Below, piece by piece: positions 1 through 8,931 of a stretch of DNA of 64,000 nucleotides. Location: the NCBI RefSeq assembly GCF_000374185.1, contig NZ_KB910518.1, forward strand, positions 1,358,546-1,422,545, given 5' to 3'. The notes below the pieces were generated by a model. It did no database searches. It saw only the letters and a list, made by a program, of their open reading frames with translations, and was not told where the DNA came from. Position numbers and translations under genes: made by a program. This DNA is from Paenibacillus sp. HW567. Its GTDB lineage: Bacteria; Bacillota; Bacilli; Paenibacillales; Paenibacillaceae. Each line of letters starts with the position of its first letter. The stretch's first letter is position 1.

Positions 1-990
1 GGGGCGGGGCAGCTCAGCCGGATCTATGACCGCCAGGAACAGCGGGAAGTGCTGGCAACGGGCGAGTACGGGAATGTGCTGCAGGTCTTTGAGGATAAGC
101 CGAAGATGTTCGATGCCTGGGATATTGATCTGTATTATCAGGAGAAAAAGCGGGAAATCAAAGGCCTCCGCTCCGTGGAATTGACGAATTGCGGCGAGCT
201 GGCGGCGGTGCTGAAATTCACCTGGAATTATATGGACTCCTCTATTATCCAGCAGGTCAAGGTATATGCCGCAAGCCGCCGGATCGACTTCGAGACACTG
301 GTCGATTGGCATGAGCAGCATCAGCTTTTGAAGGTCGCTTTTCCAGTGGCGGTGCGGGCAACAGAGGCTACCTACGACATCCAGTTCGGCAACGTCAGAC
401 GGCCGACCCACTGGAATACGAGCTGGGATTATGCCCGGTTCGAGAGTGTGGGCCATCAATGGGCGGATTTATCGGAGCGGGGCTATGGCGTGAGTCTGCT
501 GAACGATTGTAAGTACGGCTATGATATTAAGGATCATGTAATGCGGCTGTCGCTGATCAAATCGGCCACCGAGCCGGACTGGCAGGCGGATCAAGGGGAG
601 CACCGGTTCACCTATGCCCTGCTGCCGCATAAGGGGGACTGGGCAGCGGCCGGTACGGTGCATGAGGCCTGGTCGCTGAATAATCCGCTGGGTGCGGTTA
701 AGGGCGGCTATCACGCCGGAGCCGGTAAATCCCTCTTCAAGACGGATGCCGCAGGGGTCGCCATTGATGCAGTCAAAATGGCGGAGAACGGCGATGGCTG
801 CATTGTCCGTATGCATGAATACACGGGAGCCCGCAGCACCGTAACGCTCGGCAGCAACTATCCGGTGCATTCCTGGCAGGAATGCGATCTGCTGGAGCGG
901 CCGGTTGACGAAGCCAAACCGGGCTCATCGGTTACATTTGAGATGAAGCCTTATGAAATCAGCACCTTTATAGTTCGATTCTCCGTTTAA
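1..990 (+). CDS. Alpha-mannosidase GH38, C-terminal part (5' end outside window)
   Basis: The reading frame is open from base 1, so this is the last 329 codons of a larger gene. The residues match the C-terminal beta-sandwich region of glycoside hydrolase family 38 alpha-mannosidases, including a DAWDIDLYY segment, a GLRSVELT strand and a late GYGVSLLNDCKYGYD motif. These enzymes remove alpha-linked mannose from oligosaccharides, usually in the cytoplasm in bacteria. The catalytic N-terminal domain is not in the window, so activity cannot be judged. Codons and base composition resemble the neighbours. It ends 15 bases before a 16-bp inverted repeat that frames the repeat block downstream. Confidence 0.9.
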   Translation, partial: GAGQLSRIYDRQEQREVLATGEYGNVLQVFEDKPKMFDAWDIDLYYQEKKREIKGLRSVELTNCGELAAVLKFTWNYMDSSIIQQVKVYAASRRIDFETLVDWHEQHQLLKVAFPVAVRATEATYDIQFGNVRRPTHWNTSWDYARFESVGHQWADLSERGYGVSLLNDCKYGYDIKDHVMRLSLIKSATEPDWQADQGEHRFTYALLPHKGDWAAAGTVHEAWSLNNPLGAVKGGYHAGAGKSLFKTDAAGVAIDAVKMAENGDGCIVRMHEYTGARSTVTLGSNYPVHSWQECDLLERPVDEAKPGSSVTFEMKPYEISTFIVRFSV

Positions 991-1005
991 GCCGGGGAGA
1001 ATGGT

Positions 1006-1487
1006 AGGGCAATCGCTTACGAAATGAACTAAAAACAGGGAAAACAAGGAAAACCGTAAGTTAGGCTGGTGTGATCAGAAATAACTGCAGAAATGCTGTT
1101 GTTAGAGCAAGATCGGGTGGTCCGGTCAGAGAAAACGGCAAAAATGCCGTTATTGGAGCAAGAACTGGCCGTACGGTCAGAAATAACGGCAGAAATGCCG
1201 TTGTTGGAGCAAGATCTGGCAGTACGGTCAGAAAAAACGGCAGAAATGCCGTTGTTAGAGCAAAATCTGGCAGTACGGTCAGAAATAACGGCAAAAATGC
1301 CGTTGTTGGAGCAAGATCGGGTAGTCCGATCAGAAATAACGGCAAAAATGCCCTTGTTGAAGTGAGGAGGGGGAAGTGGGGAAATTCCACCTCAGGTACC
1401 TGGAAAATAAGGTAAATGCCTCCCAAACCATTTATTGCTGAAACTTTGAGCGCAAGGGTTCAAAAATAATCCGTAAGCGATTGCCCT
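1006..1487. repeat. Repeat island framed by perfect 16-bp inverted repeats
   Basis: A 16-bp sequence at 1006-1021 (AGGGCAATCGCTTACG) returns as its exact reverse complement at 1472-1487. The two copies frame about 450 bp holding the 51-bp tandem repeats. The 7-mer AGAATGG lies just outside both ends (998-1004 and 1492-1498), offset by one base on the left and four on the right, so it could be an imprecise target duplication or chance. There is no transposase or credible gene inside. A MITE-like or otherwise mobilised non-coding element fits this layout. That origin is an inference. Confidence 0.6.
1073..1365. repeat. Six tandem copies of a 51-bp unit, each with a hairpin
   Basis: Units begin at 1073, 1124, 1175, 1226, 1277 and 1328, exactly 51 bp apart; the last is truncated. 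Each contains a 7-bp palindrome of the form AACGGCA-NAAA-TGCCGTT, closed by GAAA (units 1, 3, 4) or AAAA (units 2, 5, 6); units 1 and 6 each have one mismatch in the stem. Because 51 is divisible by three and the unit lacks stops in several frames, overlapping reading frames run through the block on both strands. I do not call any of them a gene. Confidence 0.9.
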
Positions 1488-1512
1488 GGGAAGAATGGAG
1501 CAATTATTGCAG

Positions 1513-1551
1513 AACAGGCATCCCTTTCCGCTGAGAAAAGGGATGCCTGTT
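1513..1551. terminator. Strong hairpin after the sugar isomerase gene
   Basis: A perfect 15-bp stem (1513-1527 with 1537-1551) with a 9-nt loop lies 51 bases past the stop of the minus-strand gene ending at 1602. The uridine tract is weak on both strands. It is probably a terminator for the leftward transcript. Confidence 0.7.
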
Positions 1552-1601
1552 TGCCGATGCAGCTATTCAGCCAGCAGTGCTTGCTGTGTCCTGAGAATTT
1601 A

Positions 1602-2444
1602 TTAGACTTCCTCGTACAGCCGCCGCAGAAAATCTACACTATTCTGTACATGCTCCTCAGGCGTAGACTCCAGTATGCCCTGAATATGCGGACGCTTATA
1701 TTTCATGTAATGGAGCAGCGGCGCAAAGTGTAGTTGCCCCTGGCCGGCAGGAACAATGATGATCTTACCGTCGCTGACGGTGAAATCCTTCAGATGCAGG
1801 ACGGCAATCCGGTCGCCAAGCAGCTCCAGCGCTTCCGCAATAATGGCATCCTGCTGCAGATAATTGTCGGCGGTCATAAGGTTAGCACAGTCGAGAATGA
1901 TCTGCAGATTATTGGAGGGCACCAGCGTGAGCAGCCGATGTGCGAGCTGCGCAGTATAGAGCGGGTGATTTGTACCCGCTTCTATACCCACCGTCACTCC
2001 GAAGCGCTCAGCTTCCTCCACCATAGCTTTTACCGAGACGACAACCTGCTGGAAGGCCTCTTCCGTGAAATTATCCGGCGTGTAGCCCATCTGCATGCTG
2101 CCCGTTTCAGTTCCGACAAGACTTGCGCCGAAGTCGCGGGCCAAGCGGAGATGGGTGCTGAATGCGTTCAGTGCCAGTGCTCTTTTGCCGGAATCGGGGT
2201 CGATGATATTGACGTAGCAGCCAAGGACTGCAATACGGATTCCGGCCTGGCGGAAGGCTTCACCATAATAGGCAGCCGTTCCGGGGCTCAGCGCGGATAG
2301 CGCGGGAACACTCCCGGGAAATGACTTTTGTACAGCAAGCTGAATATGGGGAAAATGATACCGCTTAAGCTTGAAGATCAGCTCCTGCAAGGGCAACTGC
2401 CCAAAATCATGGGCGCGGATGCCCAAATGAAGCGGAGCGGTCAT
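1602..2444 (-). CDS. Sugar phosphate isomerase/epimerase (xylose isomerase-like TIM barrel)
   Basis: This 280-residue protein has the AP-endonuclease-2/xylose-isomerase-like TIM-barrel pattern. Metal-ligand-type segments are visible at GIEAGTNH, ILDCANLM and AVLHLKDF, in the usual order for Glu, Asp and His ligands. Family members isomerise or epimerise free or phosphorylated sugars in the cytoplasm; the substrate cannot be read from sequence. The start has AAGGAGG seven bases upstream. It lies downstream of the uronate genes on the same strand, but a terminator-like hairpin at 2496-2527 separates it, so it may have its own promoter. A role in sugar acid or pectin sugar use is inferred from the neighbours. 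Confidence 0.85.
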   Translation of the reverse strand: MTAPLHLGIRAHDFGQLPLQELIFKLKRYHFPHIQLAVQKSFPGSVPALSALSPGTAAYYGEAFRQAGIRIAVLGCYVNIIDPDSGKRALALNAFSTHLRLARDFGASLVGTETGSMQMGYTPDNFTEEAFQQVVVSVKAMVEEAERFGVTVGIEAGTNHPLYTAQLAHRLLTLVPSNNLQIILDCANLMTADNYLQQDAIIAEALELLGDRIAVLHLKDFTVSDGKIIIVPAGQGQLHFAPLLHYMKYKRPHIQGILESTPEEHVQNSVDFLRRLYEEV

Positions 2445-2495
2445 GACAATACCTCCTTATTGTTCAATATACGATCTCTTATTTCCGTAAAATAC

Positions 2496-2527
2496 AAAAT
2501 CCGCAGGCTGGAAAGCTTGCGGATTTT
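2496..2527 (-). terminator. Terminator after the acetylesterase gene
   Basis: A 14-bp stem with one wobble pair (2496-2509 with 2514-2527) and a GGAA loop ends in T-rich sequence when read leftward. It lies in the 160-base gap after the minus-strand gene ending at 2605, so it probably closes the uxaB-uxaA-uxaC-esterase transcript. Confidence 0.75.
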
Positions 2528-2604
2528 GATCTTCAAGGCCCTCGCCGCTTGCGGGTGGAGAGAGCTTTACATGCGCGGGAGGCTGCCTTCATCTGTGTTC
2601 CAGG

Positions 2605-3291
2605 TTATTCGCACAAATGTTCGCTCAAGCCGCGCAGCTCCGCAGACTGACGAATTGCATCTGCGACCAGAGCGGCTACGCGGGCAGCGCCTTCCTTGCT
2701 GAAGTGGGTATCATCCGTGATGCCCTGCGGATAGTTGGGATGCCCGTTCTCGGGCAGATGCATGAATAGCTGCCGTGAGCCTTCTTCTCCCAGCAAGCGG
2801 TATAGCTGCTGGGAGGAGGCGAAGATCTCCAGCAGCGGCGTACCGGTGTCCGCAGCAACTTTGCGCATCACCTCCGGGTACAGTCCGACCGCGAGCGGGT
2901 CCGGCTCGCCGCAGGGCGTGAAGCGGCGGCGGCTGACGGAGGTCAGCAGTACAGGGAAGCCGCCGCCGCTGCGGGCGAAATTGACGAACGTCAGCAGATT
3001 GCGGCGGTAATCTGTATCCGGCTCGGTATAACGGGCCGGGTCTTCCTTCTTCTGATCGTTATGTCCAAACTGGATCAGCAGGAAGTCGCCGGGCCGGAAG
3101 TCCTTCCCGATGTCGTCCAGGCGGCCTTCCGCCAGGTAGGACCGGGTGCTGCGCCCATTAATGGCGCGGTTATCCACGGTAATCGCAGAGCTGAAATGCT
3201 GCTGGAGGTATTCCCCCCAGCCGGTCATCGGCTTCTCGCCCGCCCCTTTCTGGGCAGCGGTCGAGTCACCGGCGATAAACAGCGTAGGCAT
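2605..3291 (-). CDS. SGNH-hydrolase, rhamnogalacturonan acetylesterase-like
   Basis: The 228-residue protein begins with the SGNH/GDSL block I motif GDST (residues 8-11, catalytic Ser10), has a GxND-type block III (FGHND) and ends with DDTHFSKEGA carrying the Asp-x-x-His of the triad. This arrangement is typical of rhamnogalacturonan acetylesterases, which remove acetyl groups from pectin backbone sugars. No signal peptide is visible, so it would act on imported oligosaccharides in the cytoplasm. It lies 75 bases after uxaC on the same strand. Its position fits a pectin-to-uronate route: deacetylation followed by galacturonate catabolism. Confidence 0.85.
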   Translation of the reverse strand: MPTLFIAGDSTAAQKGAGEKPMTGWGEYLQQHFSSAITVDNRAINGRSTRSYLAEGRLDDIGKDFRPGDFLLIQFGHNDQKKEDPARYTEPDTDYRRNLLTFVNFARSGGGFPVLLTSVSRRRFTPCGEPDPLAVGLYPEVMRKVAADTGTPLLEIFASSQQLYRLLGEEGSRQLFMHLPENGHPNYPQGITDDTHFSKEGAARVAALVADAIRQSAELRGLSEHLCE

Positions 3292-3366
3292 CCTCCGGCT
3301 CCTCTCTGCTTGTTGTAGATGTGCGGCCAGTGTTTGTCCGCTTTGTCTGCTTCCATGTCATTATGC

Positions 3367-4770
3367 TCATCTGCCGGAGGCAAAGCCGAAATAGCCAGCG
3401 GCATTGTTGTAGGAGATATCCTCCACCAGTTGCCCCAGCAGCGCCGGATCATCCGGCGCTTCGCCGCGTCCCGCCAGCTCGCCGATCCACTCACAGAGTA
3501 CGCGGCGGAAATACTCATGGCGCGTGTAGGACAGGAAGCTGCGCGAGTCGGTCAGCATGCCGACGAAGTTGCCCAGCAGGCTGTTGTCCGCCAGCAGGGT
3601 CAACTGGCGGCGCATTCCGTCGCGGGTATCGTTGTACCACCAGCCGGAGCCGAGCTGCAGCTTGCCTGCGGTGTCCTTTTGATAGCAGCCCATCAAGGCA
3701 AGCAGGGCCGGATAATCGCCCGGATTAAGCGAGTAGAGGATGGTCTTCGGCAAGCCCTTGCCGCATTCGGCCCGGTCCAGCAGCTTCGAGAGCGCTTCGG
3801 TCAGCGGCAGATCGTTCAGGCCGTCATATCCGGTATCCGGTCCCAGCCGCCGGAACATCGGCGTGTTATTGTTGCGATAGGCGTGCAGGTGAAGCTGCAT
3901 GGTCCAGTTCTTATCATGGTACATTCCAATCAGCGCGGACAGCAGCTCTGTGCGGTAGACGGTAATCTGCTCCGGCGTTAACACAGCGCCCTGCAGGCGT
4001 ATGGCGAAGATGTGCTCCACCTCGACGAAGTCAGCCGCAGCCTGATACCGAAGCACATCCAGCGCATGGTCGGACAGGCGGCAGCCATTGTCGTGGAAGA
4101 ATTCCACACGGCTGCGGAGAGCCTCAACCAGCTCCGCATAAGTGGTAACCGGCTGTCCGGCTGCTGCCGCAAGACGCTCCAGATAAGCACCGAAGCCTTC
4201 GGCGCCGATATTCAGCGCCCTGTCGGGACGGAATGTAGGGAAGACCTGAAAGGCCTGCTCCGACTCCTTCAGCAGCCGGTGATATTCCAGTGCATCCGCC
4301 GGATCATCGGTGGTGCAGACGATTTTAACATTGGAATTCCTTATGAGGCTCCGCCGGGTATAGGCTGGTTCAGCGAGCTTGCGGTTAACCTCCTCCCAGA
4401 TGGCAGGGGCGGAAGCTTCGTTCAGCGGCTCGGAAATGCCGAAGAAACGGCGCAGCTCCAGGTGGGTCCAGCTATAGAGCGGGTTGCCGACAGCTTTGGG
4501 AAGCGTGCGTGCCCAGGCCAGAAATTTGTCATAATCGGAGGCGTCTCCGGTAATATGGGATTCAGGAACCCCGTTCGCGCGCATGAGCCGCCACTTGTAA
4601 TGGTCTCCGGCGAGCCAGGCTTCGGTCAGGTTGCGGAATGCCTTATCTTCATAAATTTCCTTCGGGTCGAGGTGGCAGTGGTAATCAATAATCGGCATAG
4701 CTTTGGCATGATTACGGTAGAGAAGCTGCGCCGTTTGACTGGTTAGCAGAAAATTATCATCTAAAAACAT
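3367..4770 (-). CDS. uxaC: Uronate isomerase
   Basis: This 467-residue protein matches uronate isomerase, an amidohydrolase-fold enzyme converting D-galacturonate to tagaturonate and D-glucuronate to fructuronate in the cytoplasm. The metal-binding YHCHLDP motif is at residues 30-36, and the family blocks CTTDDPAD, LHLHAYRNNNTPMF and GWWYNDTRDGM follow in order. Length equals the family norm. AAGGGAG precedes the start. It is third in the uxaB-uxaA-uxaC order, 32 bases after uxaA, as expected of a uronate operon. Confidence 0.97.
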   Translation of the reverse strand: MFLDDNFLLTSQTAQLLYRNHAKAMPIIDYHCHLDPKEIYEDKAFRNLTEAWLAGDHYKWRLMRANGVPESHITGDASDYDKFLAWARTLPKAVGNPLYSWTHLELRRFFGISEPLNEASAPAIWEEVNRKLAEPAYTRRSLIRNSNVKIVCTTDDPADALEYHRLLKESEQAFQVFPTFRPDRALNIGAEGFGAYLERLAAAAGQPVTTYAELVEALRSRVEFFHDNGCRLSDHALDVLRYQAAADFVEVEHIFAIRLQGAVLTPEQITVYRTELLSALIGMYHDKNWTMQLHLHAYRNNNTPMFRRLGPDTGYDGLNDLPLTEALSKLLDRAECGKGLPKTILYSLNPGDYPALLALMGCYQKDTAGKLQLGSGWWYNDTRDGMRRQLTLLADNSLLGNFVGMLTDSRSFLSYTRHEYFRRVLCEWIGELAGRGEAPDDPALLGQLVEDISYNNAAGYFGFASGR

Positions 4771-4802
4771 CGTAAGTCTCCCTTTACTTCAATTTAAAAG
4801 AA

Positions 4803-6290
4803 TTAGAGCGTAACTCCGTTCTTGAAAATAGCCAGCTCACGGACCTCGTTTTGCTCATTGCGCGTCTTTTCGCCGCTGGCCACATGGATGATGTAATTGA
4901 TAAATTCCTCAAGCACCTCCGCCATCGGGCGCTCCAGCAGCGGACCGGCATTGAAATCCATCCAATGCCCCTTTTTGGCAAAAAGATCATTGTTGGTCGC
5001 GATCTTCACCGTCGGCACAAAGCTCCCGAACGGTGTTCCCCGGCCAGTGGTGAAGAGCACAAGCTGGCAGTCCGAAGCAGCGAGGGCGGAGGCTGCCACC
5101 AGATCATTGCCCGGAGCCTGCAGCAGGCTGAGGCCTTTGCGGCGCAGCTTCACGCCGTATTGCAGCACATCTACGACAGGCGAGCTGCCGGCCTTTTGCG
5201 TGCAGCCCAGTGATTTGTCCTCCAGAGTGCTGATCCCGCCGGCCTTGTTGCCGGGGGAAGGGTTCTCATACACCGGCTCGCCGTAGGAAAGGAAGTATTG
5301 CTTGAAATTATTGATCAGAGAGACGATGTCCTCATAGACCTCGCGGTTCTCGGCACGGGCCATCAGCACCTTCTCTGCGCCGAACATTTCAGGGACCTCG
5401 GTCAATACGGAGGTTCCTCCCTGCGAGATAATAAAATCGGAGAAGGCGCCCAGCAGCGGATTGGCCGTGATGCCGGAGAAGCCGTCGGAGCCGCCGCATT
5501 TCAGGCCGATGTTGAGCTCGCTGAGCGGAACCGGCTCGCGGACATCGTTCTTCGCTGCCTCATACAGCTCTTCCAGCAGCGCGCGGCCTGCTTCCACCTC
5601 GTTGCCCACCTCCTGGGCGACGAGGAATTTGATCCGTCTCTTGTCATAGTCGCCCAGCATGCTGCGGAATTCGGAGACAATATTGTTCTCGCAGCCGAGG
5701 CCAAAGACGAGCACGCCTCCGGCGTTGGGATGATTCACGGCATCCAGCAGAATGCTGCGGGTCATGCGGTGATCATCACCGAGCTGCGAGCAGCCGTAAG
5801 GATGCTTCAGCACGGTGAGGTTGTCGAAGCCGCCAAGGTCGGGGTGCTCGGCCTTGAATTCCTGCAGCATTTGCTCGGCGATGCCGTTCACACAGCCCAC
5901 CGTGGGGATGATGAACAGATCGTTGCGGATGCCGGTCTTGCCGTTTGACCTGCGGTAGCCCTGAAAGGTGAGACCGCGCTGCGGATAAGTAACCGGATGA
6001 AGCTCGGGAAGGTACTCATACTCCTCTTCGCCGGCCAGATTCGTCTTGATATTGTGGGTATGGACCCAGTCACCGGCCTGAATCGCAGCCGTGGCATGGC
6101 CGATGGGATATCCGTATTTTGTAACGACATCCCCTTCGGCAAAAGCAGTCAAGGCGATTTTATGGCCCTGCGGAATATCCTGTACAGCCTCAAGACTTAG
6201 CTCTTCGAAGACAATCCGCTCACCGGAGGAAATGGGGCGAAGCGCAACGGCTACCGTATCCCGGGGATTCATTTTCATTAATCGTTTCAT
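4803..6290 (-). CDS. uxaA: Altronate dehydratase
   Basis: The protein (495 residues) has the two-part structure of altronate dehydratases: an N-terminal SAF domain (about residues 10-90) and a large C-terminal UxaA/GarD domain with HPYGCSQLGDD and GLKCGGSDGFSGITANPLLG. The enzyme dehydrates D-altronate to 2-keto-3-deoxygluconate, the third step of galacturonate breakdown. The start follows AGGAGGG. It lies 23 bases after uxaB and 32 before uxaC. KDG kinase and aldolase, needed for the last two steps, are not in the window. Confidence 0.97.
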   Translation of the reverse strand: MKRLMKMNPRDTVAVALRPISSGERIVFEELSLEAVQDIPQGHKIALTAFAEGDVVTKYGYPIGHATAAIQAGDWVHTHNIKTNLAGEEEYEYLPELHPVTYPQRGLTFQGYRRSNGKTGIRNDLFIIPTVGCVNGIAEQMLQEFKAEHPDLGGFDNLTVLKHPYGCSQLGDDHRMTRSILLDAVNHPNAGGVLVFGLGCENNIVSEFRSMLGDYDKRRIKFLVAQEVGNEVEAGRALLEELYEAAKNDVREPVPLSELNIGLKCGGSDGFSGITANPLLGAFSDFIISQGGTSVLTEVPEMFGAEKVLMARAENREVYEDIVSLINNFKQYFLSYGEPVYENPSPGNKAGGISTLEDKSLGCTQKAGSSPVVDVLQYGVKLRRKGLSLLQAPGNDLVAASALAASDCQLVLFTTGRGTPFGSFVPTVKIATNNDLFAKKGHWMDFNAGPLLERPMAEVLEEFINYIIHVASGEKTRNEQNEVRELAIFKNGVTL

Positions 6291-6313
6291 GCTGTCCCTC
6301 CTAAAAGTATGTT

Positions 6314-7726
6314 TTAACTCACGAACTGCTCCAGCGCAGCGCGGCTGTCAGAGCCTTCCAGCTCTTGCAGCTTGCTGTTCACCGCTTCTGTAAGTCCAGG
6401 CACCTGATTCAGGTCCTGCCCCCACAGGCTGTCTTCCTTCAGAATCGCTGCTGTAAAGGCGGACGGATTGCTCCAGGCCTGATCAAAAACAGCCAGCACC
6501 TCCGGGCTGTCCTGACGTTTCACGCGGTCTCCCCGGTAGCTGCGCAGCAGAGCGGCGAAGGACAGGGTGATCAGCGGCGGCAGTTGCCCGCGCTCCTGCT
6601 GATACCGGAGCAGAACAGGGAGCAGCCGGGTTTTGAATTTGGAGATGCTGTTCAGGGAGATGGAGGCCAGCTCGTGGCGGATATAAGGATTCTTGAACCG
6701 CTCCAGCACAGCGCTGGAATAGGACAGCAGCTCCTCCTTGGGCAGATCCAGCATCGGAAGCAGCTCCTCTTCCATCAGCCCGCGCACATAACGGTAGAAG
6801 GTTTCGTCATTCATTACATCCTCCACCGTTTCCAGACCCGCCATCATCGCCAGCGGAACCATCGCCGTATGCGGGCCGTTCAGCAGATGCACCTTCCGCT
6901 CGCGGTAAGGCGTCATATCGTCCGTAACAACCACGTTTAGCCCCGCCTTCGCCAGCGGCAGCCGCTCTGCTATCCATGAAGGCCCTTCAATAACCCAGAA
7001 AAGAAACGGCTCTGCGGTCACCATCAGCTTGTCGAGATAGCCCAGCTCGGCTTCCAGCTCAGCAGCCTTGTCACGCGGGTATCCGGGAACAATGCGGTCA
7101 ACCAGACTGCAGCAGAAGGTGTTCTCCGCATCCAGCCACTGGAGGAAATCTCCGCCAAGATTCCAGTCTGCGGCGTATTGCCGCACAATCTCCTTCAGCT
7201 TCTCGCCGTTGCGGTCAATCAGCTCGCAGGGAATGATCACGAAGCCTTTTTTGCCCAGTTCAAAACGCCGGTAGAGCAGGGAGGTCAGCTTGCCGGGGAA
7301 GCTTTTAGGCGGCGCATCCTGAAGCCGGTCTCCGGGGTGATAGGCAATGCCCGCTTCAGTGGTATTGGAGGTGATGAACTCCAGCTCGTCATTTTCAGCC
7401 AGTGCCAGGTATTCCTCATACTCGCTGTACGGATTGATCACCCGGCTGACACTTGTGATAATCTCCCGGGAGTTGACCGGCTGCTGTCCCATAATGCCGC
7501 TCAGCAGCACCGTATACAGATTGTCCTGCTCGGCCATCAGAGCACCGAGTCCTTCTCCGATGGGCACGACCACAACCGCGCTTCCGTTATACAGCCCTTG
7601 CTTGTTCATTTGCTGGAGCTGCCAGTCAATAAAGGCACGCATGAAATTCCCTTCACCGAATTGGATCATCCGTGCAGGATACTGCGGCAGTTCGGGCATT
7701 GCGCTTCTGGATAAACGTTGTGTCAT
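6314..7726 (-). CDS. uxaB: Tagaturonate reductase (altronate oxidoreductase)
   Basis: This 470-residue protein belongs to the long-chain mannitol dehydrogenase superfamily, tagaturonate reductase branch. It has an N-terminal nucleotide-binding segment (IQFGEGNFMRAFIDW), EFITSNTTEAG, and the catalytic-domain motif LLNGPHTAMVPLA. It reduces tagaturonate to altronate with NADH. A Shine-Dalgarno-like AAGGAGA is rather far (14 bases) from the chosen ATG, but no in-frame alternative is closer. A palindromic CACGTG-centred site 39 bases upstream of the start is shared with the regulator promoter, suggesting repression by the adjacent LacI-type protein. Confidence 0.95.
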   Translation of the reverse strand: MTQRLSRSAMPELPQYPARMIQFGEGNFMRAFIDWQLQQMNKQGLYNGSAVVVVPIGEGLGALMAEQDNLYTVLLSGIMGQQPVNSREIITSVSRVINPYSEYEEYLALAENDELEFITSNTTEAGIAYHPGDRLQDAPPKSFPGKLTSLLYRRFELGKKGFVIIPCELIDRNGEKLKEIVRQYAADWNLGGDFLQWLDAENTFCCSLVDRIVPGYPRDKAAELEAELGYLDKLMVTAEPFLFWVIEGPSWIAERLPLAKAGLNVVVTDDMTPYRERKVHLLNGPHTAMVPLAMMAGLETVEDVMNDETFYRYVRGLMEEELLPMLDLPKEELLSYSSAVLERFKNPYIRHELASISLNSISKFKTRLLPVLLRYQQERGQLPPLITLSFAALLRSYRGDRVKRQDSPEVLAVFDQAWSNPSAFTAAILKEDSLWGQDLNQVPGLTEAVNSKLQELEGSDSRAALEQFVS

Positions 7727-7764
7727 AAGCGTTCATTAATCTCCTTTATGATGGTTTTGATAAT

Positions 7765-7778
7765 TGCACACGTGAACA
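7765..7778. promoter_or_regulatory. Candidate operator of the uronate regulator (uxaB side)
   Basis: The sequence TGCACACGTGAACA has a palindromic CACGTG core with outer TG/CA symmetry. The 12-mer TGCACACGTGAA recurs upstream of the regulator gene at 8932-8943. Symmetric sites with a central CG suit LacI-family regulators. Regulation is an inference. Confidence 0.6.
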
Positions 7779-7803
7779 TTTTTTGAAAAAAAAGAGAGCG
7801 CCT

Positions 7804-7826
7804 GAGACTGAGCTAAGCTCAGTCTC
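7804..7826 (-). terminator. Terminator of the LacI-type regulator gene
   Basis: A perfect 10-bp stem (7804-7813 with 7817-7826) with a 3-base loop is followed, reading leftward, by GC-rich bases and a run of eight T. It lies 31 bases past the regulator stop and before the uxaB promoter, separating the two transcripts. Confidence 0.8.
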
Positions 7827-7856
7827 TGCGGCGATGCACTCAGCGCCGCCCGCCGT

Positions 7857-8852
7857 CTATACTTCTCCCACAGTCTGGCGGGTGACAAGCGAGGTCTTCA
7901 CGAATAGTTGCTGCGGTGTGCTCTCCGGGTGCAGGAGCAACTGAATCAGCATTTTGGTGCCCAGCTCGCTGATCTCGGCAATTGGCTTACGGACCGTTGT
8001 CAGGGCGGGGTTCGTATAACGCGCAAACATGATGTCGTCAAAGCCGATCAGAGAAATCTGCTGCGGAACGTCAACTTTATGGGCATAGCAGGCGTTCATC
8101 GCGCCGATCGCCATGTCGTCATTGGAGCAGAACACCGCTGTCGGCGGTTCACCCAGTGCGATCAATGCGGCCATTGCGGCATATCCGCTCTCAATACTGT
8201 AATCCCCCTGCACAAAATAATCGGAATTCAGCGGAAGCCGCTTCGCGATCAGGCTGTCCATAAAACCTTGCTTGCGTTCGCTTGACGACTTGAAGCCGGG
8301 TTTGCCTTCAATAATCGCAAATTTCTGATGTCCCTGACTAATGGCATAATCCATCGCTTCCTTCACGCCTTCGCGGTCATTCGCCACCACGTTCATAATG
8401 CCCGGGTCCTCCAACTGGCGGTTCAGCACCACGAGCGGGATGCCCATCGTCTTGACGTGATAGATGAAGGCGTTGTCCTCGTCGCTCTGGCTCATGACCA
8501 GAATGCCGTCAAAGCGCTGCGGCTGAATATTGCCGAAATTGTGGACGCCGTCGATCCCGTTCACGGTGAGGTTGTAGTTCTCATCCAGGACATGGCTGAT
8601 GCCCTTGATCGCATCGACGACGAAGCTGGATGAGGTCCCCTGCTCAATGCTGGAGAAGAACAGCCCGATGGTGAAGGACCGTTTGGTGACCAGACTTTTG
8701 GCGCTGTAATTCGGCACATAGTTCATTTCTGCGGCGATTTTCTCAATTTTGTCCCGGGTGACCTTCTTGATCAGCGGACTGCCGTTCAGCGCTCTGGACA
8801 CCGTTGTATGGGAGACGCCGACGACGCGGGCAATATCTTTGATGGTGATCAT
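7857..8852 (-). CDS. LacI-family repressor, probable uronate operon regulator
   Basis: The 331-residue protein opens with a LacI-type helix-turn-helix (TIKDIARVVGVSHTTVSRALN, residues about 3-22) and hinge (YVPNYSAKSL), followed by a periplasmic-binding-protein-like effector domain with IGFDDIMFARYTNPALTTVRKP near the end. It is full length for the family. It lies directly upstream of uxaB on the same strand but is separated by a terminator. The shared CACGTG motif before both genes suggests autoregulation and control of uxaBAC. The inducer is probably a uronate or its keto form. ExuR or UxuR-type naming would be a guess, so no symbol is given. Confidence 0.9.
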   Translation of the reverse strand: MITIKDIARVVGVSHTTVSRALNGSPLIKKVTRDKIEKIAAEMNYVPNYSAKSLVTKRSFTIGLFFSSIEQGTSSSFVVDAIKGISHVLDENYNLTVNGIDGVHNFGNIQPQRFDGILVMSQSDEDNAFIYHVKTMGIPLVVLNRQLEDPGIMNVVANDREGVKEAMDYAISQGHQKFAIIEGKPGFKSSSERKQGFMDSLIAKRLPLNSDYFVQGDYSIESGYAAMAALIALGEPPTAVFCSNDDMAIGAMNACYAHKVDVPQQISLIGFDDIMFARYTNPALTTVRKPIAEISELGTKMLIQLLLHPESTPQQLFVKTSLVTRQTVGEV

Positions 8853-8931
8853 AACATCTCTCCGGAAAAATGGAATTGTTAACGATTTCAGTGTACGTCC
8901 TCCACACAGTCAAGTCAAGAAATTATTCAAA

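Noticed and set aside
1073..1365. CRISPR array
   Set aside because: The 51-bp units abut directly with no variable spacers, and there are no cas genes nearby.
1071..1426. Overlapping reading frames on both strands through the 51-bp repeats
   Set aside because: They result from a repeat length divisible by three without stop codons. There is no ribosome binding site, and the hairpin content accounts for the sequence pattern.
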